Below are positions 27,089 through 36,742 of a DNA stretch of 49,064 nt, one piece after another. The notes beneath the pieces are model-generated. The model was not told the origin of the DNA, made no database searches, and worked only from the letters and a program-made list of their open reading frames with translations. Made by a program: the position numbers and the translations under genes. Source of the DNA: an uncultured Lacinutrix sp. (GTDB lineage Bacteria; Bacteroidota; Bacteroidia; Flavobacteriales; Flavobacteriaceae); NCBI GenBank assembly GCA_937129145.1, contig CAKZMU010000020.1:1-49064 (forward strand). Direction: 5' to 3'. Each line of letters starts with the position of its first letter. Position 1 is the stretch's first letter.

Positions 27089-27358
27089 ATGTATTTAGAC
27101 AAAAAAGAAAAAGAGAAACTCTTTAAAAAGCACGGGAAAGATGCAAAAGACACAGGTTCTGCTGAAGGGCAAATTGCATTATTCACCCACAGAATCAATC
27201 ACTTAACTGAACATTTAAAAAACAATCGTAAAGATTTTAATACTGAGCGTTCACTAGTGAAATTAGTAGGTAAGCGTCGTGCATTACTAGATTATTTAAC
27301 TAAGAAAGATATTTTAAGATATCGTGCCATAGTTAAAGAATTAAATTTAAGAAAATAA
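27089..27358 (+). CDS. rpsO: 30S ribosomal protein S15
   Basis: S15 binds 16S rRNA helices early in 30S assembly. The start is set at ATG 27089, giving 89 residues, the usual length. A longer in-frame reading from 27029 begins inside the promoter's -7 box and is not real. Family blocks are TGSAEGQIALFTHRINHLTEHLK, RSLVKLVGKRRALLDYL and YRAIVKELNLRK. pnp follows after a terminator, the same rpsO-pnp order as in many bacteria. Confidence 0.97.
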   Translation: MYLDKKEKEKLFKKHGKDAKDTGSAEGQIALFTHRINHLTEHLKNNRKDFNTERSLVKLVGKRRALLDYLTKKDILRYRAIVKELNLRK

Positions 27359-27360
27359 TT

Positions 27361-27389
27361 AAAAAAAGAGGCTTTGTGCCTCTTTTTTT
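27361..27389 (+). terminator. Rho-independent terminator after rpsO
   Basis: Stem GAGGC / GCCTC (27368-27382) with loop TTTGT, extended by A7 on the left and T7 on the right. It sits 2 bases after the rpsO stop codon. Confidence 0.88.
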
Positions 27390-27516
27390 GTTTTAATACA
27401 ACTCTAGCGTGAGAGTATAAACTGCGCATTGAAGAAGCTAATTACAGTTTTTCATTGGTCAGGTATTTAGTACCACACAACAACTACAACAACACAACGA
27501 CCATTGTTTAACAGTA

Positions 27517-27538
27517 CTGACAATGCCTTGCATGTCAG
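27517..27538 (+). promoter_or_regulatory. Hairpin in the pnp leader
   Basis: CTGAC-A-ATGC-CTT-GCAT-GTCAG: two stacked stems of 5 and 4 pairs separated by one bulged A. It ends 18 bases upstream of the pnp start, so it could affect ribosome access. E. coli pnp is autoregulated through a leader stem; whether this hairpin acts that way is inference. Confidence 0.4.
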
Positions 27539-27556
27539 CACAAGAATTAAAAATTT

Positions 27557-29818
27557 ATGATTCCACAAGTATTTAAAGAGGTCATTGACCTAGGGGACGG
27601 TAGAGAAATTTCTATCGAAACTGGAAAACTAGCAAAACAAGCTCATGGTAGCGTTGTGGTGCAATCTGGAAAATGTATGTTATTATGTACAGTTGTTTCC
27701 AATTACAGACAAGCAGATGTCGATTTTTTACCGTTAACGGTAGATTATCGCGAAAAATTTGCTGCAGCTGGACGTTATCCTGGAGGTTTCTTTAAAAGAG
27801 AAGCAAGACCAAGTGATGGCGAAGTTTTAACTATGCGTTTAGTAGACAGAGTATTACGTCCATTATTCCCAAAAGATTATCACTCTGAAACACAAGTGAT
27901 GATTCAATTAATGTCTCATGATGACGATGTTATGCCAGATGCTATGGCAGGTTTAGCAGCATCAGCAGCTATTCAATTAAGTGATTTTCCATTTGAATGC
28001 CCAATTTCTGAAGCAAGAGTTGGTCGTGTAAATGGTGAATTTGTAATCAACCCAACGCGTGCTCAATTAGCAGAGTCTGACATCGATATGATGATTGGTG
28101 CATCTGCTGACTCTGTTATGATGGTTGAGGGTGAAATGGATGAGATTTCTGAAGAAGAAATGACTGAAGCAATTAAGTTTGCACATGAAGCTATTAAAGT
28201 ACAATGTGCTGCACAAGTAAAATTAGCTGAAGCCTTTGGTAAAAAAGAAGTTCGTGAATATGAAGGCGAAAGAGAAGAAGAAGATTTAGCAAAGAAAATT
28301 CATGATATGGCATACGATAAAGTATATGCTGTAGCAAAAGCAGGTTCTGCTAAGCATGAACGTAGTGCTGCATTTTCTGAAATTAAAGAAGAAATTAAAG
28401 CGTCATTTTCTGAAGAAGAACAGGAAGGTTTTGGTGGCTTAATCTCTAAATATTATAGTAAAGCTGAAAAAGCCGCTGTAAGAGATTTAACATTAAACGA
28501 AGGTTTACGTTTAGATGGACGTAAGACAACTGATATTAGACCTATTTGGTGTGAGGTAGACTACTTACCATCTACACACGGTTCTTCTGTATTTACTCGT
28601 GGAGAAACTCAAGCATTAGCCACAGTAACTTTAGGAACATCTAGAGATGCAAACCAAGTAGATATGCCATCTTACGAAGGTGAAGAACGCTTCTATTTAC
28701 ACTATAACTTCCCTCCTTTTTGTACAGGTGAAGCTAGACCAATTCGTGGAACGTCTCGTCGAGAAGTTGGACATGGTAACTTAGCACAACGTGCATTAAA
28801 AGGAATGGTGCCAGATGATTGTCCTTACACAGTAAGAGTTGTATCTGAAGTATTAGAATCTAACGGTTCATCTTCTATGGCAACGGTATGTGCAGGAACA
28901 ATGGCAATGATGGATGCAGGTGTACAAATGACAAAGCCAGTTTCTGGAATTGCTATGGGATTGATTTCAGATGCAGATTCAGGAAAATATGCTGTATTAT
29001 CTGATATTTTAGGTGATGAGGACCACCTTGGTGATATGGACTTTAAAGTTACAGGAACTGCTGATGGTATTACAGCTTGCCAAATGGATATTAAAGTAAA
29101 AGGATTGAGTTACGAGATTTTAGTAAATGCACTAAATCAAGCTCGTGATGGTCGTTTACATATTTTAGAGAAATTGACTGATACTATAGCTACTCCAAAC
29201 GCAGATGTTAAAGATCATGCACCAACTATGGTAACTAGACGAGTACCTAATGAATTCATTGGAGCTCTAATTGGACCTGGTGGAAAAGTGATTCAGGAAA
29301 TGCAAAAAGAAACTGAAACAACTATCGTTATTAACGAAGACCCAGTTACTGAAGAAGGTATTGTTGAAATTTTAGGAGTTGGTAGAACTGGTATCGATGC
29401 TGTAATGGCAAGAATAGATGCCATATTATTCAAGCCTGAAGTTGGTAGCGTATATGAAGTAAAAGTAATCAAGATGCTAGATTTTGGTGCTGTCGTAGAG
29501 TATATGGAAGCTCCAGGAAACGAAGTCTTATTACACGTTAGTGAATTAGCTTGGGAACGTACAGAAAACGTAACTGATGTTGTAAACATGGGAGACGTAT
29601 TTGATGTAAAATATTTTGGAATTGACAAACGTACACGTAAAGAAAAAGTGTCTCGTAAAGCATTATTGCCAAAACCAGAAGGTTATGTTGAAAGACCTCC
29701 TAGAGATAATAATCGTGGGCGTGATAATCGTGGACGCGACAATAGAGGTAGAGATAATCGTGGGCGTGATAACCGCAGAGACGATAGAAGACCTAGAAAC
29801 GATAAAAAAGAAGAATAA
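27557..29818 (+). CDS. pnp: Polyribonucleotide nucleotidyltransferase (PNPase)
   Basis: PNPase degrades RNA 3' to 5' using phosphate and is a core RNA decay enzyme; it works as a trimer. Domains in order: first RNase PH domain (about 10-235) with [28 protein letters not shown], helical linker, second RNase PH domain (about 315-550) with [35 protein letters not shown] domain with [14 protein letters not shown], and S1 domain (about 630-700). The last ~35 residues are a charged tail of RGRDN repeats, encoded by tandem 15-base units. Length 753 is slightly long because of that tail. Confidence 0.97.
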   Translation: MIPQVFKEVIDLGDGREISIETGKLAKQAHGSVVVQSGKCMLLCTVVSNYRQADVDFLPLTVDYREKFAAAGRYPGGFFKREARPSDGEVLTMRLVDRVLRPLFPKDYHSETQVMIQLMSHDDDVMPDAMAGLAASAAIQLSDFPFECPISEARVGRVNGEFVINPTRAQLAESDIDMMIGASADSVMMVEGEMDEISEEEMTEAIKFAHEAIKVQCAAQVKLAEAFGKKEVREYEGEREEEDLAKKIHDMAYDKVYAVAKAGSAKHERSAAFSEIKEEIKASFSEEEQEGFGGLISKYYSKAEKAAVRDLTLNEGLRLDGRKTTDIRPIWCEVDYLPSTHGSSVFTRGETQALATVTLGTSRDANQVDMPSYEGEERFYLHYNFPPFCTGEARPIRGTSRREVGHGNLAQRALKGMVPDDCPYTVRVVSEVLESNGSSSMATVCAGTMAMMDAGVQMTKPVSGIAMGLISDADSGKYAVLSDILGDEDHLGDMDFKVTGTADGITACQMDIKVKGLSYEILVNALNQARDGRLHILEKLTDTIATPNADVKDHAPTMVTRRVPNEFIGALIGPGGKVIQEMQKETETTIVINEDPVTEEGIVEILGVGRTGIDAVMARIDAILFKPEVGSVYEVKVIKMLDFGAVVEYMEAPGNEVLLHVSELAWERTENVTDVVNMGDVFDVKYFGIDKRTRKEKVSRKALLPKPEGYVERPPRDNNRGRDNRGRDNRGRDNRGRDNRRDDRRPRNDKKEE
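29714..29773 (+). repeat. Tandem 15-base repeat encoding RGRDN units
   Basis: Four consecutive 15-base units at 29714, 29729, 29744 and 29759 inside the 3' end of pnp. Each encodes Arg-Gly-Arg-Asp-Asn. Units 1 and 4 are nearly identical (CGTGGGCGTGATAAT/C); unit 3 uses AGA/GGT codons, so the protein repeat is kept better than the DNA repeat. Confidence 0.85.
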
Positions 29819-29842
29819 CCCTTCTATCTACTATAACTTTAG

Positions 29843-29873
29843 AACCTCTCAATTAATTTTGAGAGGTTTTTTT
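29843..29873 (+). terminator. Rho-independent terminator after pnp
   Basis: Perfect 10-bp stem AACCTCTCAA / TTGAGAGGTT with loop TTAATT, then a T run to 29873. Confidence 0.92.
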
Positions 29874-29999
29874 ATAAACATAGGTTAATATTTAAACTTT
29901 TTATTATAACTATTTTTGATTTTTTGTAACATTTTGGTAAAAGTATACGTATAACTATATGACGACAGTAATAAACCCTTAAAATAGGAGCCCTTTAGA

Positions 30000-30863
30000 A
30001 TGAGACAACTTAAAATCACCAAGCAGGTTACCAATAGAGAAACCGCTTCCTTAGATAAATACCTACAAGAAATTGGTAAGGTTGACTTAATTACAGCAGA
30101 CGAAGAAGTAGAGTTAGCACAACGTATCAAGGCAGGAGACCAAATTGCCCTTGAAAAACTAACAAAAGCTAACTTACGTTTCGTTGTATCTGTAGCTAAG
30201 CAATACCAAAATCAAGGATTAACACTTCCTGATTTAATTAATGAAGGTAATCTAGGACTTATAAAAGCTGCACAGCGTTTTGATGAAACCAGAGGTTTTA
30301 AATTCATTTCGTATGCGGTATGGTGGATTCGTCAATCGATTCTTCAAGCATTAGCTGAACAATCTCGTATTGTACGTTTACCATTAAACAAAATTGGTTC
30401 TATTAATAAAATTAATAAAACCTATGCATTCTTAGAGCAATCTCATGAGCGCCCACCAAGTGCTGAGGAAATTGCTAAAGAATTAGATATGACAATTAAT
30501 GACGTTAAAGAATCTATGAAGAATTCTGGACGTCATGTATCTATGGATGCTCCTTTAGTTGAAGGTGAAGATTCTAACCTATACGATGTACTTCGTAGTG
30601 GTGAATCTCCAAATCCAGATAAAGATTTATTACACGAATCATTACGTACTGAGATTGAAAGAGCTCTTGAAACGTTAACGCCTCGTGAAGCAGATGTAAT
30701 TCGTTTATACTTTGGTTTAGGCAACCAACATCCAATGACTTTAGAGGAAATTGGTGAAACTTTTGACCTAACTAGAGAGCGTGTTCGTCAAATTAAAGAA
30801 AAGGCAATACGTAGATTAAAACACACATCTCGCAGTAAAATTTTAAAAACTTACTTAGGATAG
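30000..30863 (+). CDS. rpoD: RNA polymerase primary sigma factor
   Basis: The housekeeping sigma factor that recognises the TTG / TAnnTTTG promoters seen in this window. At 287 residues it lacks region 1.1, as is normal for the Bacteroidota primary sigma. Region 1.2 starts at [15 protein letters not shown] (about residue 18), region 2 is [18 protein letters not shown] through [13 protein letters not shown], region 3 is around [13 protein letters not shown], and region 4.2 is [24 protein letters not shown]. An AGGAG 11-15 bases upstream is one of the few Shine-Dalgarno-like sites here. Two terminators follow. Confidence 0.96.
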   Translation: MRQLKITKQVTNRETASLDKYLQEIGKVDLITADEEVELAQRIKAGDQIALEKLTKANLRFVVSVAKQYQNQGLTLPDLINEGNLGLIKAAQRFDETRGFKFISYAVWWIRQSILQALAEQSRIVRLPLNKIGSINKINKTYAFLEQSHERPPSAEEIAKELDMTINDVKESMKNSGRHVSMDAPLVEGEDSNLYDVLRSGESPNPDKDLLHESLRTEIERALETLTPREADVIRLYFGLGNQHPMTLEEIGETFDLTRERVRQIKEKAIRRLKHTSRSKILKTYLG

Positions 30864-30891
30864 TTATATTTATATCCTAATAAACGCAACA

Positions 30892-30917
30892 AACAGTTAC
30901 ATAACTGTTCGTTTTTT
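30892..30917 (+). terminator. First terminator after rpoD
   Basis: Stem AACAGTT / AACTGTT with loop ACAT, then CGTTTTTT. It begins 28 bases after the rpoD stop codon. Confidence 0.75.
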
Positions 30918-30927
30918 GATTGATGAA

Positions 30928-30962
30928 GAACCCAGAGCTGATTACTCTGGGTTCATTTTTTT
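30928..30962 (+). terminator. Second terminator after rpoD
   Basis: Perfect 10-bp stem GAACCCAGAG / CTCTGGGTTC with a 7-base loop, then ATTTTTTT. It ends just before the rpe promoter box, so it insulates rpe from rpoD. Confidence 0.9.
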
Positions 30963-30966
30963 ATAC

Positions 30967-30974
30967 TATTTTTG
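30967..30974 (+). promoter_or_regulatory. -7 promoter element for rpe
   Basis: TATTTTTG matches TAnnTTTG exactly, 22 bases upstream of the rpe start and directly after the rpoD terminator. Confidence 0.6.
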
Positions 30975-30996
30975 CGCAAACAACCAATAATATCTA

Positions 30997-31656
30997 ATGA
31001 GCAAATTAATAGCACCTTCAATTTTAGCAGCCGATTTCGCAAACCTTCAACGTGATATAGAAATGGTAAACCATAGTGACGCCGATTGGTTTCATATTGA
31101 TATCATGGATGGTGTGTTTGTACCAAATATTTCTTTTGGAATGCCTGTTTTAAATGCTATTTCTAAACACGCAAAAAAAACCATTGATGTACATTTAATG
31201 ATTGTTGACCCAGACAGATACATCAAAACTTTTGCTGATTTGGGAAGCGATGTATTAACTGTACATTACGAAGCTTGCTCACATTTACACAGAACACTTC
31301 AAGCGATTAAAGCTGAAGGCATGAAAGCCGGAGTTGCCCTAAACCCGCATACCAATGTGAGTCTATTAGAGGACACCATTAATGATATTGACCTAGTGTG
31401 CTTGATGAGTGTCAACCCTGGTTTTGGAGGTCAAAGTTTTATTGAAAACACCTATAACAAAGTTAAACAGCTAAAAGCATTAATTACAAGAAAAGGTGCA
31501 TCAACCAAAATTGAAATTGATGGTGGTGTTACCAATAAAAATGCTAAACAATTAGTTGATGCAGGAGCCGATGTTTTGGTTGCAGGTAGTTATGTTTTTA
31601 AAAGCTCCAACCAAACCCAAACCATTAAAGATTTAAAGGCTTTAGCTAATTCTTAG
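30997..31656 (+). CDS. rpe: Ribulose-phosphate 3-epimerase
   Basis: Interconverts ribulose 5-phosphate and xylulose 5-phosphate in the pentose phosphate pathway. It is a TIM barrel of 219 residues. Active-site blocks: IAPSILAADFANL, WFHIDIMDGVFVPNISFG (metal ligands His and Asp), DVHLMI, SVNPGFGGQSF and EIDGGV. The following CBS gene is convergent. Confidence 0.96.
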   Translation: MSKLIAPSILAADFANLQRDIEMVNHSDADWFHIDIMDGVFVPNISFGMPVLNAISKHAKKTIDVHLMIVDPDRYIKTFADLGSDVLTVHYEACSHLHRTLQAIKAEGMKAGVALNPHTNVSLLEDTINDIDLVCLMSVNPGFGGQSFIENTYNKVKQLKALITRKGASTKIEIDGGVTNKNAKQLVDAGADVLVAGSYVFKSSNQTQTIKDLKALANS

Positions 31657-31671
31657 TTACGGTATCAACCT

Positions 31672-32091
31672 TTAAAACTGTTTTAGCAAAAAGTTTATCA
31701 AATCGGTTGTGGTTACAATACCAACTAACTTATTATCATCAACCACAGGGATAGCATGAAATTCTTTTTTGGCTAATACCTCAGCAACTTCTTTAATAGT
31801 GGTTTTAGAGGTAACACTTACCAAATTTTTTGCCATTACCTGCTCGATAGCAAACATATTATACACTACTGTATCTACATAGTCTTCAGTATCATCTACA
31901 GCATCAGCAAAACTAATACGCAATAAATCTGTAAGGCTTAACATGCCTTTTATGGCTTTTCCACTTACTACTGGAATATGTCTAATATGGTTTTGCTTAA
32001 ATAAACGTTCAGCAGTTTCTAAATTATCTGCTGTACTTAATGTAATGACGTTTTTGGTCATTATATCCGAAATTGGTGTTCTTTTTTTCAT
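31672..32091 (-). CDS. CBS domain pair protein
   Basis: A 139-residue protein made of two CBS domains (about residues 5-60 and 80-138) and nothing else. CBS pairs bind adenosine nucleotides and usually regulate a partner. Typical segments are DIMTKNVITL, HIRHIPVVSG, VMAKNLVSV, EFHAIPVVDDNKLVGIVTTTDLI. The frame can be extended one codon to a GTG at 32094, but the ATG at 32091 is the natural start. The partner protein is unknown. Confidence 0.88.
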   Translation of the reverse strand: MKKRTPISDIMTKNVITLSTADNLETAERLFKQNHIRHIPVVSGKAIKGMLSLTDLLRISFADAVDDTEDYVDTVVYNMFAIEQVMAKNLVSVTSKTTIKEVAEVLAKKEFHAIPVVDDNKLVGIVTTTDLINFLLKQF

Positions 32092-32171
32092 CACTCTTAA
32101 TTTAAAATTATCCTTAAATTTAAGTAAGATGAACGTTTTAAATTATGATAAAAGTCATGCAGAACACTAAA

Positions 32172-33020
32172 TCAATATTTAGCATAATTAAAATTTAGCA
32201 TCTGCTTAACTTTAGCATAAATTTTTGGAAACTGATTTTTAAATTCAATAGGTGTTTCAAAAAAGTATTCTACCAAAACCGCAAGAAATTCAAATTGGTT
32301 TTCATAAGCGTATTCCCTAAAATATCTAGATGCAACAAGTTTATCCCTTAACGGTTTGTTATTTGAAAGAAGTGTGGTTAATTCTTTAAACGAATCCTTA
32401 AAAATAGTAGAACTGACGTCACGCTCTTTAATACTATTTAAATGAATGGCATGCGCAAATTCATGAATACCCAAGTTTAAATTATCATCATCAATATCGT
32501 ACCCATGCTTAAAATCTTCCCACGACAAGACTAAAGATTTTAACTTTGGATTAAACTCTCCTTTATGGTAATTTTCGTTTGTTTGAGAATAAAAAGCTTT
32601 TGGATACACAAATATTTTGTCTATTAAGCCAATATAAAAATCCCTAAATCCAAAAGTGAGCATGATTGCTGTTGCAGAAATCAACACTTTTATTTCATCC
32701 GTGATTATTAATTCATCTCTACCGATAAACGTTTTATCATCCATAAAACTTATAACACGATGCTCAAAATATTTTTTTTGTTTTGGTGTGAGTCTATTAT
32801 AAAAACTGAAGTTATTTTTAAGTATCGCTTTTTGATTTGGTTCTAGCTTTTTTAGTTGTAAATAAACATGATTGTAGAGTGGCTTTTTTTGTCGCATTAT
32901 ATAGGCCATTTCAGCCATTCTAAATCCATAGTACAACATCATAACAACCAATACAATTAAAAATATTGCAATGATTGTATTATTTAGGCTGGAATCTTTT
33001 AACGTAATGCTAATAATCAT
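32172..33020 (-). CDS. Zinc-dependent peptidase, MtfA/M90 family
   Basis: An M90-family metallopeptidase of 282 residues. One N-terminal membrane helix (about residues 13-32) is followed by a cytoplasmic domain. The zinc-binding helix is GIHEFAHAIHL (HEFAH, residues 186-190, the HExxH motif), and FAVLVEYFF-like NQFEFLAVLVEYFFETP supplies the third ligand Glu. E. coli MtfA regulates the glucose PTS through Mlc, but that partner is not expected here; family members otherwise have unknown substrates. Membrane anchoring distinguishes it from soluble E. coli MtfA. Confidence 0.85.
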   Translation of the reverse strand: MIISITLKDSSLNNTIIAIFLIVLVVMMLYYGFRMAEMAYIMRQKKPLYNHVYLQLKKLEPNQKAILKNNFSFYNRLTPKQKKYFEHRVISFMDDKTFIGRDELIITDEIKVLISATAIMLTFGFRDFYIGLIDKIFVYPKAFYSQTNENYHKGEFNPKLKSLVLSWEDFKHGYDIDDDNLNLGIHEFAHAIHLNSIKERDVSSTIFKDSFKELTTLLSNNKPLRDKLVASRYFREYAYENQFEFLAVLVEYFFETPIEFKNQFPKIYAKVKQMLNFNYAKY

Positions 33021-33192
33021 TGATTGGTAAACGTGAAATTAGAATTATAATTGCTGTTTGTTTCAACTTATACTTTTCTCTTCTTTATTACATACGTTGA
33101 AATAATAATCTTTTTAATCAACAGCGTATTTACCCCTTGATTTAACAATACTTCAACCTATTCACTTATAACTTGTTTGCTACATGCTATTT

Positions 33193-34326
33193 TTAATCTT
33201 CTGAAACTACTAACATATCTGGCGTAGCTATAGTTCTAAACCCATTGTGGTCTGAACCAGAATCAATGCTTACTCCCATCCTAGCCGAAATCCTAAAACT
33301 TGCACAATAAGATGCATGGCATAAAAACGACCCTCCTTTTATCACATGTTCTTTTTGATAAGGATTGTCAGGGCTATAAGCTGTAGTGGCACCTTTAGGA
33401 TTTATTTGATTTTTTGAGGTATCAAGCTCCTTGTAATAATTAACGTTAAGTAAATCGCTTGTAAGCTCCCAAACATTTCCCATCATATCGTACAGACCAA
33501 TGCTGTTAGCTGGATACGATTTTACCGAAGCAATATATTTAAAGCCATCAATCCCTTCATTTTTCACAGGAAATGTTCCTTGCCATGTATTGGCATTGTC
33601 GTTTAACTTGTCAAACTCATTCCCCCAAGTAAAAATATTATCGGTAGCTGTGCCTTGTGCTGCGGCTTCCCATTCAGCTTCTGTTGGCAGCCTTCTATTT
33701 GCCCATTTACAGTAGGCTTGAGCATCTTCATAAGCAACATGTACAACAGGTAAATCATCTTTACCTTTAATAGAACTATTTGGGCCTTCTGGGTGTTTCC
33801 AATTGGCTCCAACTTTCCATGTCCACCATTGGCTGTAATTATTCATATTAACAACAGCGTTTACATTTTTGTTGAATATTAAACTCCCAGGTTGCAAAAT
33901 GGAGTCATGAGGTTTTTGCGTACCAGATGGCAGGTCTTTTTTCATGACTTCCCAATCTATAGGTCTTTCGGCAACAGTTACATAACCTGTGGCATCGACA
34001 AAGGCTTTAAACTTTTTGTTTGTTACTTCTGTAATATCCATAAAAAACCCATCCACACTAACTTTATGAGCTGGCTTTTCTCGCATCATCGCAAATTTAT
34101 CAGATGCTTTTGCACCTCGTAAAAAAGTTTTCCCTTCTACCCAAACCATCCCTTCAGGCGTTACAATATTGGAAGGTTTTTCTTTTAAAACATCATAAAC
34201 TTCTTCCTTTATTTCTTGCTCAATTACATTGTTTTTGGGTGTTTCTTTTGTCTCATTTTTACAATTGAAACACACAAGCAATATGGCAATAACGAGGAGT
34301 CTTTGGGTTTTAATTTGAAAATTCAT
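33193..34326 (-). CDS. Formylglycine-generating enzyme family protein (SUMF1-like)
   Basis: A sulfatase-modifying-factor domain protein of 377 residues. An N-terminal signal (residues 1-22, ending FNCKNE) suggests a lipoprotein, though the lipobox is irregular. The FGE-sulfatase domain runs from MVWVEGKTFLRGA to the end. GGSFLCHASYCASF carries both cysteines (336 and 341) that bind copper and catalyse oxidation of a sulfatase Cys to formylglycine; many FGE-domain proteins such as GldK lack them. It is therefore likely a true formylglycine-generating enzyme. No sulfatase is in the window. A symporter gene diverges from it. Confidence 0.87.
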   Translation of the reverse strand: MNFQIKTQRLLVIAILLVCFNCKNETKETPKNNVIEQEIKEEVYDVLKEKPSNIVTPEGMVWVEGKTFLRGAKASDKFAMMREKPAHKVSVDGFFMDITEVTNKKFKAFVDATGYVTVAERPIDWEVMKKDLPSGTQKPHDSILQPGSLIFNKNVNAVVNMNNYSQWWTWKVGANWKHPEGPNSSIKGKDDLPVVHVAYEDAQAYCKWANRRLPTEAEWEAAAQGTATDNIFTWGNEFDKLNDNANTWQGTFPVKNEGIDGFKYIASVKSYPANSIGLYDMMGNVWELTSDLLNVNYYKELDTSKNQINPKGATTAYSPDNPYQKEHVIKGGSFLCHASYCASFRISARMGVSIDSGSDHNGFRTIATPDMLVVSED

Positions 34327-34506
34327 TAAGTAAACTATTTATTGGGTAAATTTTATTTACATTTAGCTCCCAAAGCTAATAAATTTACAATGATTGTAGC
34401 TAAATATTAGGTTCAAAAACTATTGGCTTTAATGGATATAACAAGATTTCTTCATATTTTGTAAATCTTAAAAACTAAATCTTAGTAGACACTCATAACA
34501 AACACT

Positions 34507-36165
34507 ATGATAGGAATAATTTCTTTTATTGGCTTTACGGTTCTTGTGGCAATCATTGCTTATTTAGCAACTAGAAAAACCGATGAATCATCATCTGATG
34601 GTTATTTTCTAGGAGGTAGGAGCTTAACAGCAGGCGTCATAGCAGGCTCACTCTTATTAACTAATTTATCTACCGAACAATTGGTAGGACTAAATGGCTC
34701 AGCATATACCGAAGGTATTTTAGTTATGGCATGGGAAACCTTAGCAGCTATAGCTATGGTAGTAACAGCCTTATACTTATTGCCTAGATATTTAAAAAGT
34801 GGATTAATAACCATACCTCAATTTCTATCAAACCGATTTGATGTCACTACCAAAACACTAACCTCTGCATTATTCTTAACAGGTTATGTTGTCGTGCTAT
34901 TGCCAACCATTTTATATTCTGGTTCTTTGGCAATTAGCGGTATGTTTGATATTCCTGAATTATTAGGTGTTTCCGATAAGGTTGCACTATGGATATGTAT
35001 CTGGGGAATTGGTGTTATAGGTTCAATTTATGCCGTTTTTGGTGGTTTAAAAGCTGTTGCAGTTTCAGACTCTATTAATGCCATTGGACTATTAATTGGA
35101 GGTGTTCTTATTCCTATATTTGGATTAATGCTAGTTGGTGATGGAAGCGTATTTGAAGGTATTGCTAAATTACAAACCGAAATACCCGAAAAATTTAATT
35201 CTATTGGTGATAAAACTGCATCTGTGCCTTTTGTAACTATTTTTACAGGTATGATGTTGGTACAAATGTTTTATTGGGGTACCAACCAACAAATTATACA
35301 ACGTGCTTTAGGCGCTAAAAATCTTCAAGAAGGACAAAAGGGATTGTTATTAGGCTCTTTTATTAAAATACTTGGGCCTTTAATTGTTGTGCTTCCTGGT
35401 ATTATTGCATACTATATGTCTCAACAAGGAATGTTAGATGTTTCTGCCCCAGACCAAGCTTATGGAGAATTAGTAAAAAAAGTACTTCCGCCAGAATTAA
35501 TAGGGTTCTTTGCCGCTGTATTATTTGGTGCCATTTTAAGTTCTTTTAATAGTGTGCTTAATAGTTCTGTGACTTTATTTGGTATTGATATTTACAAAGA
35601 ACACATCAATAAACAAGCCGATGAAAAAACTACAGTTAAATACGGAAAACTCTTTGGTATTGTTTTAGCTATAGGTGCTATGTTAATTGCACCATTTTTA
35701 TCGGACTTAGATAGTATTTTTAGTTATTTACAACAAGTGAATGGTATTTATAGTATTCCTATTTTGACTATAATTTTTGTAGGGTTTGTTACTAAAAAAG
35801 TACCAGCTATTGCTGCTAAAGTTGGATTGCTATCTGGTTCTATTTTGTATATAATTAGTGAATTTATTATTAGACCTAACAGAATATCAAATGCCTTAGC
35901 AGAAGCTGAAGCTAGTGGAATAACATCTCCTGAAGCTTTAAAAATAGTTGAGGTAGATGCTTACCCTCACTTTTTACATATTATGGCCATTTTATTTTTG
36001 CTAAATATGGTTATTATGTTAGTTATAGGGCATTTTAGGCCTCAACAAATAGCATACGAACAAAGATTCACAAACGATGTAGATATTACACCTTGGAAAC
36101 ATGCAAAAGCAGTTGGTTTAATTATAGTTGTAATAGTTATATCAGTCTACGTATATTACTCTTAA
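34507..36165 (+). CDS. Sodium:solute symporter (SSS/SGLT family)
   Basis: A Na+-coupled transporter of 552 residues with about 13-14 membrane helices. SGLT-type features are SSDGYFLGGRSL near the N-terminus, LLLTNLSTEQLVGLNGSAY in helix 1 (Na2 site region), AVFGGLKAVAVSD, YWGTNQQIIQRALGAKN and LFGAILSSFNSVLNSSVTLFGIDIY. The pattern is closest to sugar symporters such as vSGLT. The Na+ gradient would come from the NQR complex encoded at the left of the window. It diverges from the FGE gene with 180 bases between them. Confidence 0.9.
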   Translation: MIGIISFIGFTVLVAIIAYLATRKTDESSSDGYFLGGRSLTAGVIAGSLLLTNLSTEQLVGLNGSAYTEGILVMAWETLAAIAMVVTALYLLPRYLKSGLITIPQFLSNRFDVTTKTLTSALFLTGYVVVLLPTILYSGSLAISGMFDIPELLGVSDKVALWICIWGIGVIGSIYAVFGGLKAVAVSDSINAIGLLIGGVLIPIFGLMLVGDGSVFEGIAKLQTEIPEKFNSIGDKTASVPFVTIFTGMMLVQMFYWGTNQQIIQRALGAKNLQEGQKGLLLGSFIKILGPLIVVLPGIIAYYMSQQGMLDVSAPDQAYGELVKKVLPPELIGFFAAVLFGAILSSFNSVLNSSVTLFGIDIYKEHINKQADEKTTVKYGKLFGIVLAIGAMLIAPFLSDLDSIFSYLQQVNGIYSIPILTIIFVGFVTKKVPAIAAKVGLLSGSILYIISEFIIRPNRISNALAEAEASGITSPEALKIVEVDAYPHFLHIMAILFLLNMVIMLVIGHFRPQQIAYEQRFTNDVDITPWKHAKAVGLIIVVIVISVYVYYS

Positions 36166-36192
36166 GATAGAACGTCAACTGGTAATAGAAAA

Positions 36193-36648
36193 TTAATCAG
36201 TTACTTCAAAAATTGCTTCAACCTCAACAGCCCAATCAGATGGTAATTGCATTCCAACTGCTGACCTTGCGTGCATGCCCTTATCTCCAAACACATCAAT
36301 AAAAAATTCACTTGCACCATTAATAATTGAAGACGTATTATTAAATTCTTTACTACAATTAACCATACCAAATACCTTAACTACTCTAGAAATTGATTCT
36401 ATATCACAAACAGACCCAACAGCTCTAATACAGTTAAATGCACAAATTTCAGCAGCTTTTTTAGCTTCTTCGACATCAATTTCAGAACCAACTTTACCTT
36501 GTATTTTATTGCCTTCCAAAAAAGGTACTTGACCAGATGTGAATACTAAATTTCCAACCCTAACAGCAGAGTTAAAAGGGAAACCTTCTGGTTTTAATGG
36601 TGCTGGCGTGTAGGAATATCCTAATTCTTTTAGTCTATTGATTATCAT
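36193..36648 (-). CDS. RidA family protein
   Basis: A member of the RidA/YjgF/UK114 family, 151 residues. The best-known members hydrolyse reactive 2-aminoacrylate and other enamines/imines to the keto acid and ammonia. The conserved Arg needed for substrate binding is in MHARSAVGM; other blocks are VRVGNLVFTSGQVP and CIRAVGS. The protein is longer than E. coli RidA (128) by an N-terminal extension typical of the YjgF-like subgroup VII/Rid sisters, so the exact substrate is uncertain. Confidence 0.88.
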   Translation of the reverse strand: MIINRLKELGYSYTPAPLKPEGFPFNSAVRVGNLVFTSGQVPFLEGNKIQGKVGSEIDVEEAKKAAEICAFNCIRAVGSVCDIESISRVVKVFGMVNCSKEFNNTSSIINGASEFFIDVFGDKGMHARSAVGMQLPSDWAVEVEAIFEVTD

Positions 36649-36709
36649 TGTATCATGTTTTAGTTAAAAAATTTCTTTTTTTAATATCGTATAAATTAAA
36701 ACAATTTAA

Positions 36710-36721
36710 GTGACCTCGAGA
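36710..36721. repeat. Partial copy of the tRNA-Arg 3' end
   Basis: GTGACCTCGAGA here is identical over 12 bases to 36928-36939, which covers the 3' end of tRNA-Arg plus one base. Similarity fades after that (AGGTTC versus GGATTC). It could be a scar of an integrated element or a decayed tRNA copy; too short to be sure. Confidence 0.4.
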
Positions 36722-36742
36722 AGGTTCACTTCTCGCATCCAT

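Noticed and set aside
33021..33192. Possible small RNA or gene between the MtfA-like and FGE genes
   Set aside because: A+T-rich sequence without a reading frame, hairpin-T run or promoter box that I could support.
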